A stretch of DNA of 64,000 bases from Gnetum montanum (Eukaryota; Streptophyta; Gnetopsida; Gnetales; Gnetaceae). Where the stretch lies: the NCBI GenBank assembly GCA_015680685.1, contig MNCI01014239.1, positions 417,827-481,826 of the forward strand. Direction: 5' to 3'. This document shows, piece after piece, positions 54,429-64,000 of this stretch. A program made the translations under genes and the position numbers. Each line of letters begins with the position of its first letter. Position 1 is the first letter of the stretch. The notes below the pieces were generated by a model. That model was not told the DNA's origin, did not search any database, and worked only from the letters and a program-made list of their open reading frames with translations.

Positions 54429-56700
54429 ATGTCTTGTTTTTCTCACAAGCAAGATGATTCTAAGTCAAAAATATCACAAGAATGCAGACTAGTGTACACT
54501 CATCCTAATGAGTTTATTTTCAATTTCACTTACATTCTCCATCAAGATGGACAAATGTTATGGTGAGTCATGGAGGAGAATGTTGTATTGCCACTTGATC
54601 GATCTATTTCCAAGATGTTGCTCCAAACTCTTACAAGGTTGGACATCAAGGAGCTTCACATAGAGCACATTGTGGAAGATCATAACTTTTGGGACTACCA
54701 TCCCACTGAGACATAATGCAAAGGAGATCAATAACAGGAAAAGTGTTGCAAAGCCATGAAGAGGAAATGGTTCACGAACCCATTGTTCCTACTAAATCAA
54801 AAGGATGATGAGGAATCTCTTTTTGAGGACTCTCAACATGAAGACTCTCCACCTCTTGACTCTAGTCAAGGGGAGCCACACTCAAATCCTAAATCAGTAA
54901 TCAATAATATGCTTTCTGGTAACAGTGAGTCCCATGGTCATGGGAGCTCTAAGAAATGGAGTTAAAGTGGGAACTCAAACAAGCATAATAACTATCACTC
55001 TAAGGATTTTGGTCATGAAAAATGGAGAGGAAGTGGTAGGCATCATTGTGGTGGTAGTCCTTCTCTCCTTTTATCCTCTTCATCTAGATCAACTTCCTCC
55101 TCCAAATACAAAAAGAACCATAGGTGGTAGGACAATAATAATAATCGCAAAGACCATCATAAATGAATGGCTAGTAGAGAACATCACAAGCATCATTAAT
55201 ATCATGATGATGAACCTCCATTGGTCACTTGAAATATGCTCAACATTGTAGAGCCTATCAAAATTCCTACTAGGCATGTGAAAGATAGCCAAATCAAGCA
55301 GCTAGAGATGAACAATATCCCTAGATTTGACGGGGGTATAACTTAGATCCTCAAATGCATCTACAAGCCTTTCACAATATCTATGCCTTAAAAAATATTG
55401 AAAATGATTTTCAAAAGCTTAAGCTATTCCCCAAATCACTCATCAAGGAAGTAGAAAGCTAGTACTAGTCTCTAAAATGAGAATCAATCTATCGATGAAG
55501 TACAATGCTAGAACTATTTAATAACAAGTATCAGACGTGCTCTAGAGTGTCAAACCTGTGAAGGAAAATCCAAGGCTAGAATCAAGGAACACATGAACCC
55601 TTGGATGCCACCATGGAATGATATTATTTATTATTACACTGATGTCTTGGCCATTATTACTCTCAAAGAAAACAACTTTGCAACATCATAGATGCACTTT
55701 GCTTAGAATCATGAAGGACGCTTGGGATCTATGCCCAAGGAAGTATATCAAAATTAAGAGCCCATAAGATACAAAGGTTGATTAATCAAGTAATAAAAGA
55801 AGAATTAGAGTTGAGGAAATGCATAAGTGTAGAAGAACATAATAGGGATCCTTCCATCAGAAAAAAAGAGATCTACTTTTGTGACAATGAAGAGGAATCA
55901 CCTTTTGATGAGGTGGTGCAACAAAAGACCTTTCTAAGATAAACTATGGAATTCATTATATGTAAATTTCTAAGCTACTCTAAAAATTGCAGAATCACAA
56001 GAGCAGAGTAGTGATCATGATCACAAGAGGTGAAAAGAAGTTGAACATGCCTACCAAAGGGACAAGGGAAAAGTTGGTGTAGTAGAAAAATTTGTGGAGA
56101 CCAAATCAAATGATGATGATGTATGTGAAATTTGTCACTATGAACATCCTAAGAGATGCTATCTTATTATATCACACTTATAGGAATCTAGCATGTATGC
56201 TATGAATCCACGACTATCAAAAAGGCAAACACCTAGAAGATTGTCTTATCCTTAAGGCAATCTTAGGTAGTTCCACCAACAACAACCTTATTATCCAAAT
56301 GGAACTCCATCACAACCATATGAGTAGTATCAGTAGTGGTAGCAATCATAGTCATGGGGGCTACCACCACCATTACAATAGTACCCTTACAGGTAGCCAG
56401 ATCCATATGGGTACTACGTTTAGCAACCCCTGTCTCCACATGACTCTTCCAATCATGTTTCTATTTTCCAACATCACTACCACCCTCCTAAATATCATCA
56501 AATTCATTCTCCAACTCCTAGAAAGAATCTCATATTCCATCCACACCCTTCTCATGTGCCTATACTTGTTCCTCCATCCTCAACATAGCTACCACCTACT
56601 CCATCCAGGTAGGGTGAGCTTCCAACTCAACCACAACAGCGTAACGCTACAAGGGCCATTAATCCACAATCGGCTAATCAACTGAGTGGTTTAGAACCTA
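54429..56700 (+). pseudogene. P5 gag
   Basis: The ATG at 54429 (MSCFSHKQDDSKSK) is 140 bp after the primer site. The N-terminal part reads LPLDRSISKMLLQTLTRLD; a Ser-, His- and Lys-rich stretch at 54900-55200 follows (HHKHHYHDD-like). A capsid-like block with NMNNIPRFDGG is at about 55300. Near the end the zinc knuckle CEICHYEHPKRC (56124-56159) has spacing C-x2-C-x3-H-x3-C. A Y-, P- and Q-rich tail follows to 56700. Stops and frameshifts are frequent. Confidence 0.72.
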
Positions 56701-56929
56701 CATCTCATAAATGACCATTCTTTCAACCAAATAGTCCTCCTAATCCCTAAAAAAATCATGTGGTTGATCACCTTGCTCTTTCCTCATCCTCTACAAATCA
56801 TCAAATTGAAAGCCCTTCAAACCAAATGCTTTATAGGATCCACACTATTATGTTAACTCATGTCATATCTAATTGAATTTGGGCTGGCAACCTTCCCAAG
56901 AAATTAGTTGATCCTAGAAGTCCTCTTGT

Positions 56930-57345
56930 CTATTTGCATATTACTAAGCATAAACTATGCAAAGCTCTTCTAGATTCAAGTTTTGATGTTAGTCTAATTT
57001 TCCATGAGATATATACTTCTTGTAAACTATCACCTCTCAAGAAGAGCAATATTAGATTAGAATTGGCAAACCAGTCCATCACTATTCTATTGGGACTATT
57101 AGAAGATCTTAGAACCACTATCTATGGGTGGTGGTATCGTACCGTTCTTAGTGATTAAATTTGAGAATTGCAAGGAGGATTTTCCAATCATTATGGGAAG
57201 GATGTGGCTAAGTACTATTGATGCAAGAACAAGCATCAGAGATCTTTCTCTAAACATTTTCAAGGAAAATGCATTGGGAAAGATTGAGAAGAAACAAGTT
57301 TCATGCATCATGTACAACGATACAAGGTGCAACTACGTGTAGAAA
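56930..57345 (+). pseudogene. P5 retropepsin (protease)
   Basis: The active site reads KALLDSSFDVSLIFHE (Asp codon 56973-56975; the Gly after D-S is Ser). SPLKKSNIRLELANQSITI follows, then after a frameshift near 57125 FLVIKFENCKEDFPIIMG and RMWLSTIDARTSIRDLSLN. The tail is VSCIMYNDTRCNYV. A linker open at 57412-57594 connects to RT. Confidence 0.85.
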
Positions 57346-57894
57346 CTCTAGTCCATGAAAAGAGCATCCATTTCCACATACAGGTAGTTTGCAAATGAGG
57401 TAGATATTTAAATGTGCCTGTACGGAATAGCCATAAAACAAGAGGACACTAGGTGGCTGATAGCGGATTTTAAGAGCAACAAAATTTACATGGAACCGAC
57501 TAAGAGCCTAACATGCACCTATGTCACAAACATGGATGAAATAGAGCAAGTTCATCATCAACTCACTGATAAAGAAAATGATGATACCTATTAGGAAGAG
57601 TTGGAAATTCCTAAAAATTTTAAACAAGAGCCCCTAGAGTTAAAAACTCTTATTATCAGCCTGAAAATGCATTTTTGAAAAATGGAAAGCTATTTATAAT
57701 CAATGGTAAACTTGCAACTAAATAAAAAGAAAAAATATTAAAAGTGACTAATAGATGTCCAATAGCCTTTTCTTAGTCATATCTTGAACTCACTAGGATT
57801 GATCCACAGATATGCCAACACTGTATCTTTATCGATTCACCCATGAAGCTAAGGAAGCAGCCATAGTAATAATTGAGTCCCAAATTAAAGTAAA

Positions 57895-58390
57895 TTTTTA
57901 AAGAGGAAATAGAACAACTCCTCAAGATGGGGTTCATCTATCCTATTATGGATAGTGAGTGGATCAGCCCACTTGTGATTGAGCCAAAGAATGATGGTAG
58001 GTGATGAGTTTATATTGATTTTAAATTGTTGAACATGGTAACATTGAAAGATCATTTTTCACTACCATTTGTCAATCAAGTGTTGGAAACCATTTCTAGA
58101 CATTGTTATTATAGATTTTTTTATGGTTATAGTGGTTATAACCAAATTTAGATTGCAGTAGAGGATTAGGCCAAAATTACATTCATGAGTCCCTAGGGAA
58201 CTTTTTTATATCAAAAGATGCATTTTGCTCTATGCAATGCTCCTGCAACATTCCAATGCTTAGTCTTGAGCATCTTTCAAGAACAAAGTGCTAGTCGGAT
58301 GGAAGTCATCATGGATGACTTTTCCAATTATGGTGCTACATTCGAGTAAGCCTTGGACCACCTTGAGAAAGTATTAAAAAGATGTGTGTA
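57895..58390 (+). pseudogene. P5 reverse transcriptase
   Basis: Reads EEIEQLLKMGFIYPIMDSE, then HFSLPFVNQVLETISRH, YGYSGYNQI, HFALCNAPATFQCLVLSI and the catalytic site VIMDDFSNYG (58308-58319, IMDD). It aligns with P2 35560-36060. About seven stops. Confidence 0.85.
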
Positions 58391-58739
58391 AACAAACCTA
58401 TAGCTCAATTAGCAAAAAAAGCTATCTAATGATCCAAAAAGGCATAGTCTTGGGGCATATAATCTCATAAGCATGGATCATGGTAGACACTAAAAATATA
58501 AGGATCATTTAAGGATTAACCTGTCAATTGGAAATAGTTAAAGATGTCCAGTCATTCCTTGGGCACACTAGTTACTACTAATGATTCATAGAGGATTTCT
58601 CTAAGATAGAAAAACCATTAGTCAAACTAACAAAGAAATATCTCCATATGTTTGGACCAAGGAATGTGAAAATTCATTCCAAAAGCTAAAGGATAGACTC
58701 ATAGAAACTCCAATTCTATAAGCATCAAACTAGTCCAAG

Positions 58740-59010
58740 CCATTTCATATCATGATGGATGCATCAAATTATGCCATGGGAGCCATGCTAATGCAATTGG
58801 AGAATTAGAAATGTCTATATTAAATCCACTACACAAGCTGAAGCATTGTGGGTTCATAGCTTAATTACACCACAACAAAGAAAGAACTAATGGTAATGTT
58901 GTATGCGTTGAAAAAGTTCAGGCACTATGTGCTAGAGTACAAAGTGTTTGTGCACACCAACCATAGTGTCATTCACTTCCTATTTAACAAGCCAATAATG
59001 ATCCCCTATG
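58740..59010 (+). pseudogene. P5 RNase H domain
   Basis: Reads PFHIMMDASNYAMGAMLMQ (the catalytic Asp is kept), KELMVMLYALKKFRHYVLE and VFVHTNHSVIHFLFNKP. One RNase H only. Confidence 0.82.
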
Positions 59011-59229
59011 TCACATAGTGGTTGGTGTTCTTGTAGGAATTCAATCTTACAATGATAGATCAAAAGGGGATTGAGAACATGATTTTTTACCATCTCTCTT
59101 AGCTAAGATGGGATAACAAAGAGGAGGAGAGCCCACTCTCTGATCAATTCCCTGATGAACTCCTCTTTGTTGGAGCAATTAATGACTAATTACTTGCAGA
59201 ACCAAAATGGTATGATGGCATCCTCACTT

Positions 59230-60470
59230 ATGTTCTCACTTAGGAGATGCCATAAGATCTGGATCACTATTGTTTCTTCATCATGCCAAGCACTTCATAG
59301 AAAACAATGAACACCTTTCCAGGTTGTGCATCGATGGCCTAGTTTATTGGTGTGTCCCTAATACTAACCAACTATGTGTTCTCCAAGATGCTCATGAGGG
59401 CCCTTGTGGAGGCCACTATGCAAAGACATGCATAGCCATTAATATCCTGATGGTAAGGTATTATTGGCCAACAATCTTCAGGGATGCCGACCAATTTTTC
59501 CAATCTTGTGAATGCTATTAACAAGATGGTGGGATGACCACACAAATGGAGGGACCTCAACAGTGAATCCAACCACTAACACCCTTCAACCTATGGGGCA
59601 TAGACTTCATGGATCCCATCACACCCATGTCTAATGGAAAGGTGTACATTATCATTACTATTAACTACTGTACTAAACAGATAGAAGCAATAGCCATCAT
59701 CAACTATACATCATCCATTGTTGCTCATTTTTTTCAACAACACATTGTAAATAGGTTTGGGATGCCACATGCACTGATTTCTGACAATGGAAACCATTTC
59801 ACATGCACCACTTTACGTAAGCTCATGTAATGCTTGGGGATTGAACATAAATTAACAACATCCTACCACCACCAAGCCAATGGTCAAGAACTGATTACTA
59901 ATAGGAATATTACAAACATCTTAACCAAAACTATTAGCAAATATAGGAGAGACTGGAGCATAAAACTCAACAATGTCCTCTGGGCCTACCACTCAACATG
60001 GAGACTCCCTACAGGCTACTACCCCTATGAGCTGGTGTACAAGAAACTACCAACACTTCCTATTTAATCCAAACTTCATACACTTTCAACAGCATGTGAC
60101 TTAGATCTTGACTTGAATTTAGCACAAGGAGAAAAATTGATAAAACTTAATGTGCTAGATGAAAATTGATTAGCGGCCCTATCCTTGAATGAAGTGCATA
60201 AAGCATTTAGTAAACAATGCCATAACCTTAGAATAAGGAAAGTGAAATTTCATCTTAGAGGTAAGGTTCTCTATTGGAAGCCCACACACATACCTCAACA
60301 AACTATGTTCTAAATACTATGGAAAGGACCTTACAGCATTCATGAACCCTTCCCTTCTAGGGAAATGTTGATCTACAAGCCTAAAAGCCCAAACAAAAAT
60401 TAGCTAGTCAACACACAACAAGTCAAACCTTTCCATGAGCCTAAGCAAGCCAGTGGAAGCAACACATCAT
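59230..60470 (+). pseudogene. P5 integrase
   Basis: The zinc region DAHEGPCGGHYAKTC is open at 59270-59521. The core reads LWGIDFMDPITPMSNGK (first Asp), HALISDNGNHFTCTT (second Asp) and YHHQANGQELITNRNIT (catalytic Glu). LNNVLWAYHSTWRLPTGYY and YELVYKKLPTLPI follow. The C-terminal part reads GKVLYWKPTHIPQQT-like and ends near VKPFHEPKQASGSN. Aligns with P2. Confidence 0.87.
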
Positions 60471-60479
60471 CAAATGAAC

Positions 60480-62561
60480 AACCTTGCCTAATCTTTCAGA
60501 CCTACTCCTTCCAACTCTGTTGTGGGGAAGATGGCTATCCATGCTAACCATTTACATGGCTGCTCAAGTTTTCTATTCTTTTTACACATTTTTGTTTTAC
60601 TATTTGTTTATTTTACACCTTTTTGTTTTATACCTTTTTCCAATTTTACACCATTTTTGTTTTACATCATTTTTACATTTGATTTTTCTTAAATATTTTA
60701 CACTTTCTTGTATAATTTTCTTTGTTTTAGATGTGATTTTCTAAATTTCTAATAATAAAGTGCTTTGTGCCAATAAGACATAGTGGTGTTGTAGCTATTG
60801 TTAATGGTGGTTTGTACTTATTTTTTTTATTGCTAATGTCTAGTTTTTATTTTAAAATTTTGGTATCAATAACTAAGACATGGTTTCTTTTTCATGGAAT
60901 AAACAGTGAGTCCACAATATCCACCCATTCACAAACTCTATAATTTTCCTTGTTTTGGAAGTATGATGTCCCTTTTCATTAAGAAACACTTTAACGAACT
61001 TGTAACCTTGGTAATTTTCAGACTTATAAAGGATTCAAAGGTTTGAATAGGGTGTGACTTCAAGGGGACTTAATACTCTTTGTACCCTTCTACTTACTTG
61101 GATTTCTTACCATTCCTTATCAACCAATATTAGAAAGTTGAATATTTCTTTACATGGTATGGTTCCCATCCAAAAAAATGATGAATGATGATGGGATTCA
61201 AAGCACACCCCTTAGAGAAAATAACAAGTTATAAGCATTAGTTATGGGATTAGAAAGACATGTTATCTATGCCTGAAGGTTCCTTCTGACTAAGGCCCTT
61301 CTTACTTCCTACTTCTCTTTTCTTCTATATAAGGAACAATGTTTGATCTATGGAAGCACTCTTGTGTCTTAAGGAGATGGACCAATCTTAGAGTGGTGAT
61401 GTGAAATCATTAAACATGGTTGGTTTTGTTCTAGACTAAGGATGGATTTTATTAGGTCATTTAACCAAAAAATCCACAAGCAACTTTGTGTGACCTTAAG
61501 TACGAACTTCATTCCACTTTCTCTCTCATACATCTATGCTTTCTATGACTCACCACATTTTCGGTATCCATGTCCCTGTTCAATGTCTTGGTTTGACATG
61601 CCTAAATTCTTAGGTAGATTCTTTGAAGTTTTGGTCCTTAACTTTCATAACCATTAATCGCCTATTGGATCCATGGAATCCTTAGGTTAACGTTATGCAA
61701 GGATAAAAATGGCATGTGCCTACTATGGGGAGGACCCACTTCCATATCTCTTAGTTGGGTTAGTTAAGAACCTCATCCTTGGACATTCCCATAATCCAAA
61801 CCTTCATATGCACCACCCAATGCATCCAATTGTGCACTTCCTAAGGAAATTTATTCAATGAACACATTCTCCACCTAATTTTTCAATTTTTGAGCTTGCA
61901 AAGACCCTCTTTAATGATTCCATTAAATTATTGGCTTTTCTAGGACTCCATGGACCCCACTTTCATCAGAAAACTCCATGTATTTTTTGAGAAACTTAAG
62001 TTGAAAAGTTTTGTTTACACCTTTCATAAATAGGTACCCATCAATAGACGACCTCCCCCCCCCCTACATGTACGAGACCCCATATACAGAACTCTAATGA
62101 CATAGCACAAAAATAGTGTATATATACGTGCCCACACTTTGAATTTTTCACATTTCATTTCAAATGCCAAAGGAGGTTTTGCAGTTTTTAGAGCTTAGAA
62201 CTTTCCAAAAGCCATATCTTCCTAACCATATGTCCAATACTCCATTTTTTGACCTTGTAGCTACTAGAGGTAAGCTCTTAGTTGTGGAGGCCACAAACAT
62301 AAATTTTTTGATAGAAAAGTTTTCCAAATATTTCTAACTCCCACAAAGGTTTAATAAAGAAACCAACATGAAAACATCAAATTACAAAGGTTAAACCCTT
62401 CCAACTAGCTCTGGTAACACTTTAGACTTAAAAATTAATAAAATAACTAATCTACCATGGTCCAACCTTACTCTAAGTATAACTAACTAACGAGACAAGG
62501 TATCAAAACATTATAAGTTACACATTATATATACTAGTCCTTGGATGTGTTGTGACTAGAG
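60480..62561 (+). other. P5 3' non-coding region
   Basis: Polypurine-like motif at 60516-60534 (TCTGTTGTGGGGAAGATGG), then T-rich sequence to 60740. A block shared with A1 (GCACACCCCTTAGAGAAAAT at 61204), the hairpin at 61692-61748 and the middle motif at 62278-62292 follow. A run of ten C lies at 62056. No credible coding sequence. Confidence 0.7.
61692..61748 (+). other. Conserved hairpin, P5 copy
   Basis: GTTATGCAAG (61692-61701) faces CTTCCATATC (61739-61748), 8 of 10 pairs. The loop keeps GGCATGTGCCTACTATGGGG and AGGACCC. Confidence 0.65.
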
Positions 62562-63090
62562 ATGGTATCAAAGGGGAAGCACAAACATGAAGGAGAACCA
62601 TCATAGCCATGGGACAAATGGCCTTGAAAAGGAAGGGGCCAAGAATAGGCTCAATAAGAACAAGCAGCAACCCAAGCTACAAGACCTCTTAGGGAGGATC
62701 CTAAAGTGGAATCTATCCATTTGATTCTAGAAAAAGTAGTAGCAACAGAGCAATCCCACTAAGATGAAGCACTATCTCCACAAGAAAACCTTGAGGTGAC
62801 CTTGATAAAAGCTTACCTCAAGCATATCAAATCAAAGGAGTTGTTTTCAATAATGCCCTATCCATGGGATATCCCAATTCCAACCCACATTGGTGATGCC
62901 ACGTAGACTATGAATGATCCCTAGAGCAAGAAGGAGAAGATGAAAGCATTATTAGATGTCTCTTTCCTTTCACCAGAAGTGGCAACTACAATAGGACAAC
63001 CACAAGCACCTCAACCACCATGTGCACTTGAAGTAAGAGTACGTCCTTTAGAACCTCCACTGCCTAGGACCATTTCATCTTTTTAACTAT
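62562..63090 (+). pseudogene. P5 ORF3 with large internal deletion
   Basis: Starts MVSKGKHKHEGEPS at 62562 after GACTAGAG and runs parallel to P2 ORF3 until about 62825. It then jumps to the C-terminal part: SIMPYPWDIPIPTHIGDA (about 62850) and SPEVATTIGQPQAPQPP. About 2.2 kb of the middle, including all of the coiled coil, is missing compared with P2 and P34. Confidence 0.7.
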
Positions 63091-63290
63091 CTTCATGCTG
63101 CCAAAGGATGTGTTGTCCAATTTTTTTCATTCATGCTATGGTATTTAATTTTTTGTCATGAACATCATAATTTTGTAATCAATGTCAATTCATACACCCA
63201 AGCACTTAGTTTTGTTTTGTTGTGTCATATGTCAGTCAATAATTCCATACCTTTCCAATTTTGTAAAGAACTTGAGGATGAGTTTTCATT

Positions 63291-63304
63291 CATTCATGGG
63301 GGTA
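63291..63304 (+). other. Polypurine tract of P5
   Basis: ATTCATGGGGGTA directly before the TG of the 3' LTR. Confidence 0.75.
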
Positions 63305-64000
63305 TGATGAAATATCTTCAATTGGCTACATTGATGGGATGCTATCGATGTGACCCCATCAATGGGATCTTGTCGACATAGGGTTTCCCATGTTGACATG
63401 TACCCATCAACATGGCATCCTAATAGATTTATAAATATGGCACCTATTCATGTTAATAGGAGTTAGATTTTCAATTGCTAATAGAATTCTTATAGTTTTT
63501 TCTTGTAAGAGAAAGAATAATTCTCTAAGTTTCCACAATAGGAGTCAAGGAATGTATCGATCTTTATTTGAGCACTATTCTACTTGAGCACCTTAGTCTG
63601 TGTAGTAATAAAGACAAGCTTTTTGATAAGCCTTACAACACTTGTACTAGCTTAATGATTTATTTATGCATTTATTTTTTTCATTAATTAAGTGATTAAT
63701 TAATCTAAGATGATTAAGGATTTAAGTAATTAATTAATTAAGCTAAATAGATTACCATACATAAGTATGACAACTTCGAGCATACGTATAACACTTGGTA
63801 ATCCCAATAGCACTTAACACTTCATCACCAAACAATGTTGTATGTGTTCAAGATGTGTACGGAAAGTGGGAGTAGATGCTTATGTTGGAATAGTTAGTTA
63901 TTAATTAGCAATTAAATTAGTTAAAATAGTTAATCAATTTATTCTCAATCTATCACCAACATTAGGTGAACAAAATATAAAATAATAAAAATCATGTACC
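63305..64000 (+). repeat. P5 3' LTR, first 696 bp
   Basis: Starts TGATGAAATATC and aligns with 53426 onward. The window ends at a point matching about 54110, so roughly 160 bp of LTR lie outside. The TATA box is at 63430-63437. Confidence 0.88.

Larger units (their letters stand above)
53426..64000 (+). mobile_element. P5: Athila-like retrotransposon with all domains
   Basis: The order is 5' LTR (53426-54269), primer site, gag, protease, RT, RNase H, integrase, non-coding region, a shortened ORF3, polypurine tract and 3' LTR (63305 to beyond the window). Internal length is about 9.0 kb. Comparison of the two LTRs shows many transitions, and every ORF is broken. It lies in the 3' LTR of P34. 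Confidence 0.88.

Overview
This 64 kb window is nuclear DNA of a land plant with a repeat-rich genome. I see no host gene, rRNA, tRNA or organelle sequence. Essentially all of it is a stack of Ty3/Gypsy LTR retrotransposons inserted into one another. Most coding parts carry many in-frame TAG/TAA codons of the kind made by C-to-T decay, and the species cannot be told from the sequence.

I resolve seven elements, named here for reference. A1 (+, 1-3226) is the end of an Athila-like element, inserted into P1. P1 (+, 3227-5520 and 21873-33701) is a Tat/Ogre-type element. M1 (-, 5521-21872) is a complete Tat/Ogre-type element inserted into P1, with 1.2 kb LTRs, a 5-bp target duplication differing by one transition, a tRNA-Asn primer site and all domains. 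P2 (+, 33702 to about 42284) is an older Athila-like element into whose gag P1 inserted. P34 (+, about 42285-43440 and 47786-53425) is an Athila-like deletion derivative. M2 (-, 43441 to about 47785) is a truncated copy inserted into P34. P5 (+, 53426 to beyond 64000) is an Athila-like element inserted into the 3' LTR of P34.

The most unusual system is in the two Tat/Ogre elements. In both M1 and P1, protease and reverse transcriptase are separated by several kb, and that gap holds a multi-exon gene on the opposite strand. The two copies are heavily diverged but share exon order and nearly identical exon lengths: about 280, 1025, 200, 131 and 821 bp, then a short acidic last exon. In P1 the length match appears only after the nested M1 and one target duplication are removed. 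The gap ends in a good 3' splice site just before the ATG of the RT segment in both elements, so it looks like a pol intron that hosts an antisense gene. Tandem arrays with a shared core close to TTAAACTAG lie at both edges of the gap and again in the 3' UTR.

The Athila-like elements show a second set of conserved features after the integrase or protease. These are three polypurine-like AGTCATGGGGG motifs at fixed positions, a hairpin whose stem sequence changes but stays paired, and a third ORF in the env position. That ORF encodes a coiled-coil protein without membrane segments, and an AG lies just upstream of its ATG in all three copies. Domain limits in decayed regions are accurate to about 30 bp; LTR ends are given to the base where both sides could be compared.
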